Positions 46,780 through 54,841 of a stretch of 64,000 bases of DNA are shown here, piece after piece. The translations under genes and the position numbers were made by a program. Below the pieces are notes generated by a model, which was not told the DNA's origin, did no database searches, and saw only the letters and a list, made by a program, of their open reading frames with translations. How positions within the stretch are numbered: the first letter of the stretch is position 1; the number at the start of each line of letters is the position of its first letter. The DNA comes from VXNJ01 sp965249595 (GTDB taxonomy: Bacteria; Chloroflexota; UBA11872; VXNJ01): the NCBI GenBank assembly GCA_965249595.1, contig OZ252242.1, forward strand, positions 1,612,001 to 1,676,000, given 5' to 3'.

Positions 46780-47507
46780 ACGGGTGCCGCCAGTGCCGTG
46801 CTTCGCTCTGAGGTGGACTCCTCGCGTTCAAGCGGGTAATAGACCCCGGCGCCATTTTGCGCCATATATACACAGACTCGCCGTCCTGAATCTTCGACGC
46901 GGTCGTAGACATTGCTGCCCGCAAATCCAGACCGTACGGTACCGGGGTGCCGCCGCTCGAAATGCACCCAAAAATCTTGCCGAAACTGACCAAGTGTTGA
47001 CAGACCGCTACGTCGAGCTACGTTTCGAATCTGGATTTCCCATTCATTCGGGCGTTCAAGTACTTCAAACACTGGCGCCATGGCTGAGTCTCCGATGCGC
47101 GCTGCCCTGATTCGGGTCGCAAAAAAGGCAAATCCTTCACCGGAGTGTTCGTTCAGCCAGCGCAACGCGGAAAGGTGCGCCTCGTCAAAGTTGGTGGCTA
47201 CCCAGATTACGACTTTTGCGTCGAGCCCTGCAAGGTAAGCGAGCACCTGGCCAAGATGGTGCAAATCTGCTCGCTCCAACTGGTTTTCGATCAACACTCG
47301 GTTGCCGTCGCGTGGGTCGCGGGCCACGATGTCGGCACGCAATCCTTTGACTTCGACCTCAATGCTTTCCAATTCCAACTCGATACCAATAACATCTGTC
47401 AACCGGTTCAAGTTTTTGGCCAACCACGGCGTGAAATCGAGCGCTTCGTGGTCTCATGCGCAACGGGGGTTCACCCATTTCAATTCTTCCAACGATCGTG
47501 TCGCCAC
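46780..47507 (-). pseudogene. DUF4268 (PD-(D/E)XK-like) gene, 5' part, with an early TGA and cut by the transposon
   Basis: Translation from a GTG at 47507 gives VATRSLEELKWVNPRCA, then TGA (47454-47456), then DHEALDFTPWLAKNLNRLTD in the same frame. DUF4268 relatives read ...PRxxWpHEAxDFTPWLAeNL, so the stop replaces the conserved tryptophan (TGG to TGA). Downstream are the nuclease-like GLRADIVARD and RVLIENQLERADLHHLGQ (D, ExQ) and the FWVHFERR segment. The frame ends in the composite transposon at 46780; its 3' part is at 24146-24334. A TTG at 47423 could restart translation. Confidence 0.83.
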
Positions 47508-47835
47508 TCCCAACTCCGATCCACCGAGGTCAGCTGATTACTGACATTTTTAATTCTCAGCGGGTAAATTGCAAACCGTGAAATGCTCACCGCTCAATTG
47601 AAGCAGCGGACGACTTAACCGCACTCGAAGCAAATCGGGCAAACGCTAATCCGTCGCCAATCTCGATTTATCGCTTCAATTCCTTCGTTGCGCATGCTTC
47701 CCGGAACAACCCGGGCTTCCGAGCGTGGCGATCCCGATCACGCTACCTCAATATGGTAATTATGTAAATTGCACATACTTCGCCTGCGGCGCAGGCATTC
47801 CAATGAAGTCCTTTGCGGTCGCCATGACCTCCAAA
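47508..47835. other. intergenic region
   Basis: About 330 bp. An AT-rich stretch near 47750-47780 contains ATTATGTAAA, a weak variant of the dispersed motif. No coding signal. Confidence 0.4.
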
Positions 47836-48183
47836 TCAGAGATCTAAAACCAGGCGCAATCCGCGTGAAATCTGCGCCAAATACTGTTCAACGACGCGGC
47901 CAACGGGCTCAACCAAAAAATTGCGGCCGATCGTGATAACTTGTGAGACGTTTGCAACCGAATCTTTGGGAAGCCTGGTAGCGTTGGAATTGAGCGACAC
48001 AATGTCAGGGGCGTCAGCCAATCGCAGATTCGATGTAATGGTGATGGCCAATACCGTCTGAATCCGACTGCGGTTGAACGAATCTGCCTGGATGAACGAA
48101 AGCGGGCGCGTGAAAGCGGGTTCGGACCCCCGGGATTCGGGAAGGTTTGCCCACCAGATCTGTCCCCGCTCAATCACCACCAT
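47836..48183 (-). CDS. PemK/MazF family toxin, second locus
   Basis: 115 residues, full length: ERGQIWWANLPESRGSEPAF, RPLSFIQADSFNRSRIQTVL, ITITSNLRL, TRLPKDSVANVSQVITIGRN and LAQISRGLRLVLDL. Compared with the 23366 copy, the RPLLIVQADSF segment has changed to RPLSFIQADSF and other positions differ, so they are old paralogues. Its start overlaps the preceding antitoxin by 10 bp. Likely an mRNA-cleaving toxin if active. Confidence 0.82.
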   Translation of the reverse strand: MVVIERGQIWWANLPESRGSEPAFTRPLSFIQADSFNRSRIQTVLAITITSNLRLADAPDIVSLNSNATRLPKDSVANVSQVITIGRNFLVEPVGRVVEQYLAQISRGLRLVLDL

Positions 48184-48395
48184 TCTGTCAATATAGATCG
48201 GGATTGAGCTTCCCTGATAGCTGGATCTAGGTCGCTGGCCGATTCCTCGTAGGTGTCATCAAGTCGCGCGGTGATGTCACCGCTCTCGTTTTTGGCCACG
48301 AATTCGGCCAGGGCGAGCGCATACAAGGTGGATGCCGTATTCGCGAAGCGGCTAGTATCTTTTGGCAAAGCGCGTGTTGCAGCGGTTTCTGGCAT
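48174..48395 (-). CDS. antitoxin of second PemK-type locus, N-terminus degenerate
   Basis: 73 residues. The second half fits the other two antitoxins (LYALALAEFVAKNESGDITA, then SDLDPAIREAQSRSI), but the first 28 residues (MPETAATRALPKDTSRFANT) lack the MKTAISLPDDLFHSAD strand-helix that binds DNA. The 16-bp palindrome found before the other two copies is also absent. The DNA-binding part and operator have probably been lost together while the toxin-neutralising part remains. Confidence 0.6.
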   Translation of the reverse strand: MPETAATRALPKDTSRFANTASTLYALALAEFVAKNESGDITARLDDTYEESASDLDPAIREAQSRSILTEWW

Positions 48396-48485
48396 TGACG
48401 CGTGTCGATCTTCAGGCTGAGTCGGGTTAGACGATCATTTTTGGCGCCCGAGAAGCCGGTTATTCTGCACGCAGGCAAGTGAAGT

Positions 48486-48782
48486 ATGGGTATGAACAAA
48501 TTCTCAGAGGCGTATCGTCAGCGCATGCGCGAGCAACTGGCGTTTCGCAAGTGGATGCGGATGTGGCGACAACGGTTGGGAATTAATCAGACCGAGGTAG
48601 CCGAAACCGTGTCCGGCAGCGGTCAATGGACGGTGAGCTCCTGGGAGATCGGCAGACAGGCGATCCCGGACGACCTGATAAAGCCGATCACCGAGTTTTT
48701 GGTGGCCCACGGCGCGTCTGCGCCCCCGCCCATCGCGGTTAGCGAACCCGGATACACACCACCACGGGGGGTTCGGCATTAG
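48486..48782 (+). CDS. XRE-like helix-turn-helix protein
   Basis: 98 residues. The DNA-binding core is FRKWMRMWRQRLGINQTEVA, followed by VSGSGQWTVSSWEIGRQAIP, the arrangement of Cro/C1-type HTH domains, with a short disordered tail (APPPIAVSEPGYTPPRG). It ends at a TAG at 48780, and the same frame then continues into a second similar HTH (next entry). It is divergent from the second PemK-type locus and might regulate it. The GTG-like or ATG start at 48486 is approximate. Confidence 0.6.
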   Translation: MGMNKFSEAYRQRMREQLAFRKWMRMWRQRLGINQTEVAETVSGSGQWTVSSWEIGRQAIPDDLIKPITEFLVAHGASAPPPIAVSEPGYTPPRGVRH

Positions 48783-49001
48783 CCCGAGTACACAGCCCGG
48801 CACCAGCAACAGGCGGCGTTTCGGGATTGGATGACCACGACCCGCAATAAAGTCGGATTAACACAAACGGAACTAGGCTGCAGGACAGGCTCGTCCCAAG
48901 AGGCAATCTCCTTTTATAAAAACGGTCTGCAAGCCATTCCTGATGTGATGCTCGAGCAGATCGAGCGTGCGCTGCTGGACGCGGCGGAATTCGAGTCGTG
49001 A
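48783..49001 (+). pseudogene. second XRE-like HTH in the same frame after a TAG
   Basis: Directly after the TAG the frame reads PEYTARHQQQAAFRDWMTTT, RNKVGLTQTELGCRTGSSQE and AISFYKNGLQAIPDVMLEQI to a TGA at 49001. It parallels the first HTH position by position (AFRKWM..RLGINQTEVA / AFRDWM..KVGLTQTELG; RQAIPDDLI / LQAIPDVML). The first ATG is at 48831, inside the domain. Either a two-HTH protein was broken by a nonsense mutation, or a tandem-duplicated gene lost its start. Confidence 0.55.
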
Positions 49002-49224
49002 CTTACTCACAGCTGCGGTTGTGGCCTGTTCCCCTTGTATGTTCCAAATGGGAAGTCCCGGGTGCGGTAGGACGCATTCCCCTTGGTCCGTTGAGACCGT
49101 AATGAAGCACGCTCGCCGCACCCGGATCTCCCGGCGCATAGACCCCGAACAATTGCCTTGGTGGGCGTGACCCCGAATTTGCAAGGAAGGGCGTAGCGCT
49201 GGGAGTAACTATAGGGAGTTTTGC

Positions 49225-50175
49225 ATGCGCGAGGACGTGTATGTGGGCGTCGACGTTGCCAAAGACACCATCGATGTCGCACTCGGCCCCCAGGGCGAAG
49301 TCTTTACCCTGCCCAACTCGGCGGCCGGGTTCGGGGCGTTGATCGAGCGCCTCAAGGAGTTCCTGGTGACGCTGGTGGTCATGGAGGCCACTGGCGGCTA
49401 CGAGGAGCAGCTGGCCGACGCTCTCCGGGACGCCGCGGCTACCAGGTGGCGGTGGTTAACCCGCGCCAGGTGCGCGATTTCGCCCGGGCGCTTGGGATCC
49501 TGGCCAAAACGGATCGGATCGATGCAAGCGTGATCGCCCGCTACGCCGAAGCGGTAAGGCCCCCAGCAAGGGAGTGCAAGTCGCCCGCCCAGCGCGAACT
49601 GGCGGGACTGGTTGCCCGCCGCGGCCAGCTGATGGACCATCGCACCGCCGAGAAAAACCGGCTGGGGAAGTCGCCAATCCCGCGTGTGCGTGCCGACATC
49701 AGGCGCGCCATTGCCGGACTGGAGCGCCGCATCGCCACCCTTGGCCGCGATATCGGCAAGCTGATTGAGGCCGACACCGATCTTGCCACCCGCAGGGCGC
49801 TGATAGCTTCGGTGCCCGGCGCCGGCGATCAGCTGGCGGCAACCGCGATCGCCTACCTGCCCGAGCTTGGAACGGTCGACGAGAAGCAGATCGCGGCCCT
49901 GGTGGGGGGTTGCGCCCCTGAACCGCGATAGCGGGAAGTTCAGCGGCCGGCGAACGACCTGGGGCGGACGCTCAAGGGTCAGGTCGGCGCTTTACATGGC
50001 GGCCCTGTCAGCATCGCGCCACAATCCGGTGATCAAAGCTTTTTACGACCGGTTGGTGGAGAGTGGGAAACCCAAAAAAGTGGCGCTGACAGCTTGCATG
50101 AGAAAGCTGCTGGTGATCCTGAACGCGATCTGTATGCACGGCGAGTATTGGCGCGAGGAGTCTGCCTCGGGCTAA
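49225..50175 (+). pseudogene. IS110-family transposase, two frameshifts
   Basis: Three successive frames encode one IS110-type (DEDD) transposase. Frame 1: VGVDVAKDTIDVALGPQGEV and VVMEATGGYEEQLADAL. Frame 2, from about 49437: GYQVAVVNPRQVRDFARALG, ILAKTDRIDASVIARYAEAV and ASVPGAGDQLAATAIAYLPE. Frame 3, from about 49905: VGVAPLNRDSGKFSGRR, YMAALSASRHNPVIKAFYDR. The acidic residues D, E, D/D of the RuvC-like domain and the C-terminal catalytic-serine region are recognisable. Frame 2 begins after an apparent 2-bp gain; frame 3 after an extra G in a G-run. The element is inactive or mis-sequenced. Confidence 0.85.
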
Positions 50176-50434
50176 ACGCCGGGCAGGTCCGATCGCCCTT
50201 GCAGGCAAGGTCCTTGGCGAAGCCATGCCCGGGATCGGGTCCTTGCGGCGATTCCGCATCCGGTCACCACCTGCCGATCGGGCTGCGGTCACTGTGAACC
50301 GCGGTCGGGGCGCTGGATCTCTCCTCCCCTGGACCCCTCTGACCCCACCCCTGCCGGAATTGACAATCAAGACAATTGCTTCATTGGCACCAGAGGGAAT
50401 GTGAATAATCTGGTTCCAACGAAAGGGGACTGCA

Positions 50435-51547
50435 ATGGCGAAGCGAAAGTACCTGCCTTAAGCAGTTCATTTCACAAGCTCCGGGCCATAGAGCTCAGCG
50501 TCGCCCAGGGCGATACGGTGGCCGAGAGTTGCCGTAAGGCGGCGATCAACGTCTAGACCTACTACCGCTGGCGCTCCCGCTACGGCGGGATGACGATCGC
50601 CGAGGCCAGGGAAGCCAAGCGCCTGCGCGAGGAGAACAAGCGCTTAAAACACGCAGTGGCCGATTTAACGCTCGACAACCAGATCCTTTAAAGAGGGGCC
50701 TTAAGGAAACTTCTAAGCCCGCAGCGGCGGCGCAAGTGCGTTAACCACGTCCGGGCGATCTTCAAGGTCTCCGAAAGAAGAGCCTGCCGGGTGCTGGGCC
50801 AATCGCGCCGCACCCAGCGCTACGTCCCCAAACCCGATCCGGAAGAGGACAACCTCACCGCCGAGATCAGGACGCTTTCCCTGCGGCACCCCCGCTATGG
50901 CTACAAGCGCATCACCGCATGCTTGAAGCGCTCGGGCTGGAAGGTGAACCGCAAGCGGGTCCTGCGCATCTGGCGCGCACAGGGACTTAAAGTCCCGATT
51001 CGAAGCTCCAAGAAGTCGCGCCTGTGGCTTTAAGAACGGACGCTCCACGCGGCTTATGGCCGATCACCGCAACCACGTCTGGTGCTACGATTTCGCCTAT
51101 TGAAACGCACCGAGGACGGCCGGCCGCTGCGGATCCTGACCGTCGCCTGGCGAGTTCACCCGCGTGGCCCTTACTGCCCGGGCCGCCCGATCCTTCCCTG
51201 CCGGGGACGTGATCGAGACAATCGCCGACCTCATGCTCACCCACGGGTTCCCCGAGCACATCCGCTCTGACAACGGCCCCGAATTTACCGCCAAAGCGAT
51301 AAGGCAATGGCTATCGGCAAACCAGATCAAGACCGTCTACATCAAGCCCGGCGCGCCCTGGGAGAACGCTTATGCCGAATCGTTCATCGCCAGGGTCCGG
51401 GATGAGCTCTTAGACCGCGAGATCTTCTACACCCTGGAAGAAGCCAGGGTGATGCTGGAGCGCTTCCGGATCGACTACAACAGCGTGCGTCCGCACAGTG
51501 CGCTCGGCTATCTGTCGCCCCTGCAAGCGATCGCGGCGGCGGCGTGA
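50435..51547 (+). pseudogene. IS3-family transposase (OrfA + OrfB) relic with stops and frameshifts
   Basis: OrfA begins MAKRKYLP then meets a stop; in other frames LRAIELSVAQGDTVAESCRK, TYYRWRSRYGGMTIAEAREA and EENKRLKHAVADLTLDNQIL follow. OrfB reads RVLGQSRRTQRYVP, LTAEIRTLSLRHPRYGYKRI, TACLKRSGWKVNRKRVLRIW, then after a broken stretch near 51050-51160, ALTARAARSFPAGDVIETIA, RSDNGPEFTAKAIRQWL, GAPWENAYAESFIARVRDEL and SALGYLSPLQAIAAAA. The DDE core is thus present in pieces. At least four disabling changes are visible. Confidence 0.85.
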
Positions 51548-51815
51548 TGGAGTACCTGCAAGTTGCCATCCGGCTGCTGTTGGCCGGCCTCATCGCCGGC
51601 CCGGCGGCCGTCTTCGCGGGTGCTACGGGCGGCCGCAAAATCAGCTTCGCCGCCAGCTCTCCTGCAGGAGAGCTGGCGGCACCCTCCCACAAGACAATGT
51701 CTCAAACCACCTGGTACCAAAACCGGGGACCTGCCACGGCGAATCGGAAGCCCGCTTTCCTCCGCGTCGCCGGCAGAAGCGTTCTGAGGCGGCCACGGGC
51801 GAGAAGCGTGAAACG
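51548..51815. other. region downstream of IS3 relic with long palindrome
   Basis: It holds the 32-bp palindrome and probably degraded sequence of the exonuclease whose BRCT domain follows. No intact gene. Confidence 0.4.
51649..51680. repeat. perfect 32-bp palindrome
   Basis: The left arm GCCGCCAGCTCTCCTG (51649-51664) is exactly complementary to the right arm CAGGAGAGCTGGCGGC (51665-51680), with no spacer. It lies about 100 bp after the IS3 OrfB stop. It could be a GC-rich terminator-like hairpin (no T-tract on the plus strand) or a structure tied to the IS end. Confidence 0.85.
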
Positions 51816-52097
51816 AATCCGGATGGCGTGCTGTTCGGCGAAACCGCCCTGTTCACCGGGGCGCTTGGCGTCTCGCGCCGAGAGGCATCCGACATGGCGG
51901 CTGAAGGTGGATGTCAGGTAGTTGGTGGCGCCAGCAGGAAAGTCACCCTGCTGGTGGTTGGCACTTAAGAAAAGAACCGGCTGAATGGTTACGGCAAAAG
52001 CAGCAAGCACCGGAGGATCGAAGACCTGATCGACAAGGGCGCGGAAATCCAGATACTCTCCGAGAGCGATTTCATGGACCTCAATGGGTCAGCCTAA
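51816..52097 (+). pseudogene. BRCT-domain fragment of a DNA polymerase III epsilon-type exonuclease, with in-frame TAA
   Basis: The frame reads GVLFGETALFTGALGVSRRE, ASDMAAEGGCQVVGGASRKV and TLLVVGT, then TAA (51966-51968), then in the same frame EKNRLNGYGKSSKHRRIEDL and AEIQILSESDFMDLNGSA to a TAA at 52097. This is a BRCT domain (LFTGxL...A...GG.v...vsrkvtlLVVG.....KxxxA..L...G..I.IlsE..F) as found at the C-terminus of some epsilon-type exonucleases and ligases. The catalytic part is not found upstream, where the IS3 relic lies. Confidence 0.7.
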
Positions 52098-52109
52098 GTG
52101 CATATCGCA

Positions 52110-52119
52110 ATTATGTCCA
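52110..52119 (+). repeat. dispersed motif, one-base variant (ATTATGTCCA)
   Basis: It lies 13 bp after the BRCT relic stop, within GCAAT..ATTGC inverted flanks. A second variant at 52933 in the same orientation closes the other side of the YafQ/DinJ module. Confidence 0.5.
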
Positions 52120-52234
52120 TTGCGGTAAACGTGTCGGACGGCTGGTATTGCGGCTCTCAACCGCCGGCGACTGCAACACGAATCCAGTTCGGCCGCCAAT
52201 TTCTCCGTTATCCGCATCAGGCGACCTTCTTCCT

Positions 52235-52513
52235 CTATCTGAACAAGTCCGAATGTGAGCCTGTGCGGGCCAGGTAAAGCGAATCCGCGTCTGTTTGCCA
52301 AATCAGCAACCAATCGGATTCGATGTGGCATTCCCAAAACCCGGTCCAATCGCCCAGTAATGGGTGTGGTCGACAGGATTCTGGTAGGGATTGCCCGAAC
52401 TGGAGGCGCTCAACGATCGAGCGCAATTCATCCATATCCTTGCCCCGCCTTTTGGCAGCCCTCACATCTTTTCTGAATTGACGATTTGTATGGAGCTTTT
52501 TCGCTTCACCCAA
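52235..52513 (-). CDS. yafQ: YafQ family endoribonuclease toxin
   Basis: A 92-residue RelE-superfamily toxin that cleaves mRNA on the ribosome. N-terminal helices NRQFRKDVRAAKRRGKDMDE lead to LRSIVERLQFGQSLPESCRP, then HPLLGDWTGFWECHIESDWL and LIWQTDADSLYLARTGSHSDLF. The conserved H..L.G.....eCHi..DwlLiw...d...L.rtGsHsdLF pattern of YafQ is complete, including the catalytic His/Asp/Phe region at the C-terminus. The start is a TTG overlapping the antitoxin stop. A decayed paralogue is at 59.4 kb. Confidence 0.88.
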   Translation of the reverse strand: MGEAKKLHTNRQFRKDVRAAKRRGKDMDELRSIVERLQFGQSLPESCRPHPLLGDWTGFWECHIESDWLLIWQTDADSLYLARTGSHSDLFR

Positions 52514-52763
52514 TATCTGCGACTAGCTCGTCAAAGTCCAAATATTGGACCAAGTCTTTACGGTTTGCCACGTCGGCAAGTGCTTCAATCGTTGCGGCGT
52601 TAGGAACCCTCACGCGGAATGGCAGTCCGTGGTAGATCACAATTTGTTTGTAAAACAACGTAATCGCCTCAGTGGCCGACAAACCCAATTCAGTAAACAC
52701 GTCATCCACTTGACGCTTTAGCTCGGGTTCAACCCGGGCACGGATCATTGCGGTCTTGGCCAT
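52506..52763 (-). CDS. dinJ: RelB/DinJ family antitoxin
   Basis: 85 residues from the ATG at 52763, which follows a GGCGGGAAA purine-rich site; the frame is open ten codons further upstream. MAKTAMIRARVEPELKRQVD and LGLSATEAITLFYKQIV form the ribbon-helix-helix DNA-binding domain typical of DinJ; the C-terminus (LPFRVRVPNAATIEALAD, then YLDFDELVADIG) binds YafQ. It overlaps the toxin start and should autoregulate the operon. Confidence 0.88.
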   Translation of the reverse strand: MAKTAMIRARVEPELKRQVDDVFTELGLSATEAITLFYKQIVIYHGLPFRVRVPNAATIEALADVANRKDLVQYLDFDELVADIG

Positions 52764-52932
52764 AAGATTTCCCGCCTCCAGTCGCACGCTCAAGTGTATC
52801 CCAAGCGAGATACTTCCGAATTGGACCGTTTAGTCGCTATCGTGGGTGCCCAATTGATATAGCCACGGTTTCTGTCGACCTCACGCGTTGTCATCGAACA
52901 GTATCAGACTTGCGTCGGGAGCGTTAAACGCA

Positions 52933-52942
52933 ATTATGTCGA
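52933..52942 (+). repeat. dispersed motif, one-base variant (ATTATGTCGA)
   Basis: It lies 170 bp upstream of dinJ, at the edge of the region that is duplicated around the second YafQ/DinJ copy (compare 60160). Confidence 0.5.
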
Positions 52943-53064
52943 CTAGATCGAATATCGAATAAGAATCTCTGCACAAACATTGCTGGGACGGTACTTCGCC
53001 AACTATCGATTGTCATTGCCTGATGGACCAACTCCAGGGCCCTCGGGTTGCCAAATGCCAGCGT

Positions 53065-53348
53065 TCAAGCGGAATCCACGGCAACGAAAGGCTTGGCGTC
53101 AATTCGATCGCCCCTGATTTGCCGTAGATCGTAGGCCGTCTGCATTCCGAGCCAGGTTTTCGGAGTGGATCCAAATCCCTGCGACAGACATATGGACATG
53201 TCAACTGAAATGCCGGCTCTCTGATTTACTAATTCTGAAAGAGCTTGGAGTGAAACACTCAAACCCTATGCCGCCCAGGTAACGGTGGGCCTAAACGATC
53301 GCTGTACTCGCTTCTGATGATTTCGCCAGGGTGAGGCGGATTCTGCAT
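53065..53348 (-). pseudogene. higA: higA-type antitoxin, frameshifted
   Basis: The first part, from the ATG at 53348, reads MQNPPHPGEIIRSEYSDRLG; the second, in another frame, GLSVSLQALSELVNQRAGIS, VDMSICLSQGFGSTPKTWLG and MQTAYDLRQIRGDRIDAKPF, to its stop. Together they make the HigA pattern (HPGExIRxEyLeplgLTvtxaAxxLgvsrqaLSeLvNgRagIs...). At least one frameshift and one stop lie between. It is 17 bp downstream of a higB relic, matching the toxin-first higBA order. Confidence 0.78.
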
Positions 53349-53364
53349 CGGCGCGACATTACCC

Positions 53365-53484
53365 TCAGTGGTAATCATGGCAGTCGACGTCTTTGTCATT
53401 TCCATCCGCGAACCTGAACGTGGCCCTCCAGTTGGAACTGACCGAAACAGCCGAATGCCCTTGCAGTAGTCCGGTTGGATGGTT
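53365..53484 (-). pseudogene. higB: higB-type toxin, C-terminal relic
   Basis: The last codons before the stop at 53365 read GHSAVSVSSNWRATFRFADG and then CHDYH, the terminal GxWSVSVSGNWRITFRFEDG..dvDYeDYH pattern of HigB mRNA interferases. Upstream, an in-frame TGA and unrecognisable sequence replace the rest. Confidence 0.65.
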
Positions 53485-53550
53485 GTCGTACGATCATTCC
53501 GACGTGCCGATGATGGTCTTGGCCGTAGGCTGGGCAACCCCGGTTCAACT

Positions 53551-54432
53551 TCAGTCCATGGATTTGAGAAAGTCGGCAATTGCTTCGCCAATCTGAAACG
53601 GTGAATCCTCTTGGATGTAGTGGATTCCAAGAACCGTTTTCTCACTTTGATTCGGCCAAGTTCGGCAAAAGTCTCGCTGCCGTCCAGTCAGGATTGAACC
53701 CGGGTACGCATTAATGAATAGCTTCGGCACGTCACTTGTCGACAACCACTGGCCGACCCGATTGACCATTGCAATAACGTCCTTGGGTTCTCCTCCAATT
53801 GGACACTCTCTTGTAAACGTTAGGGTGGGTCGCCGAGATTCACCTGGTTCGAGATACGGCGCGCGGTAACTGTCCATCACTGCCTCTGGCAAATCGCCAA
53901 CCATACGCGTTTGGATGGTTTCGATAAAGAAGTTGTCCTCAAGCACCAAGTCCTCGCCCGCGGGTGAACGGAATTATTTGAACAGATCCCGTCTGATTTC
54001 GGGCCAATCTTCCCACTGCAACGGCAGAACCAATGTCTCCATGTAGGCGATGCCCTTGATCCTGTCTCGGTGCCGATGAGCCCAATCGAACCCCAGAGGC
54101 CCGCCCCAATCGTGCAGGACCAGAGTGATTTGATCGCCAAGGTCCATCGCTTCGAACCAAGCATCCAAATACTTGGATTGGTCAGCAATGCGGTACATTG
54201 ATCCGGCGAGTTTTGACGAATCCCCACAGCCCATGAGATCCGGGGCGAGACAGCGTCCCAGCGGCTCCGCATACGGAATTATGTTTCGCCATACGTAGGA
54301 AAACGTCCCGTTCCCATGCAGGAATACGACCGGGTCGCCGGTTCCAGCATCGACATACGACATCTCGCTATCGAGTACCTGAACGCGATTGCGATCGTAA
54401 CGGTCTACTTCTGAAATTTTGCAACTGGGCAT
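53551..54432 (-). pseudogene. haloalkane dehalogenase with a single in-frame TAA
   Basis: One frame of 294 codons encodes a complete haloalkane dehalogenase-like alpha/beta hydrolase: GDPVVFLHGNGTFSYVWRNI with the oxyanion HGN motif, APDLMGCGDS, nucleophile Asp in LVLHDWGGPLGFDWAHR, PGSILTGRQRDFCRTWPNQS, and the catalytic His in LGIHYIQEDSPFQIGEAI. The only defect is a TAA at 53974-53976, between RRDLFK and FRSPAGEDLV, where relatives have a hydrophobic or Gln/Ala residue. Such enzymes release halide from haloalkanes. It is either a young pseudogene, a sequencing error, or suppressed; two separate frames (152 and about 132 residues) would otherwise be called. Confidence 0.85.
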
Positions 54433-54518
54433 CTAGCCCCATCCCTTCTTGCCAGTTCGAGACGATTCCCATGCCTCGAACTTGCCTTGAAAACTCTATT
54501 CACAGACAGCATTAGCAA

Positions 54519-54737
54519 TCATTCCACAGCAACGGGCCCAATCCTGATCTTGACGTGGTCCGGCTCGAATGTTCCGTGGCCATCCAAAGGGTGCTTGCCA
54601 GTAAACATATACGCGATTGTGTCGAGTGTTTCAGGCCATTCGGTCAAATACGTGCACAATGGCTGGTCTAGCGGTTCGATCCCCTCGAATTGGTGTTGCT
54701 CTGTGTCGAAGTTGGTATCGGTAGTTGGTGATGGCAA
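54519..54737 (-). CDS. hypothetical small protein or fragment
   Basis: A 72-residue frame with soluble, protein-like composition (FEGIEPLDQPLCTYLTEWPE, then MFTGKHPLDGHGTFEPDHVK). I do not recognise it. It may be the C-terminal relic of a longer gene, because no good ribosome site is visible and the flanks are empty. Confidence 0.3.
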   Translation of the reverse strand: MPSPTTDTNFDTEQHQFEGIEPLDQPLCTYLTEWPETLDTIAYMFTGKHPLDGHGTFEPDHVKIRIGPVAVE

Positions 54738-54841
54738 TTTGGCCCATCACGGGTGGCGATTGACAACGTTCAACCGAAAAGGGATGTCCTGGCGCCGCGA
54801 ACGTCACTATTCGCCAACTAGGTGACGGGCCGGGATTCGCG

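Noticed and set aside
46780..47507. recoded TGA (Trp) in the DUF4268 gene
   Set aside because: TGA ends other genes here (for example the GNAT gene and the DUF4143 frame), and the gene is also cut by a transposon, so a nonsense mutation is simpler.
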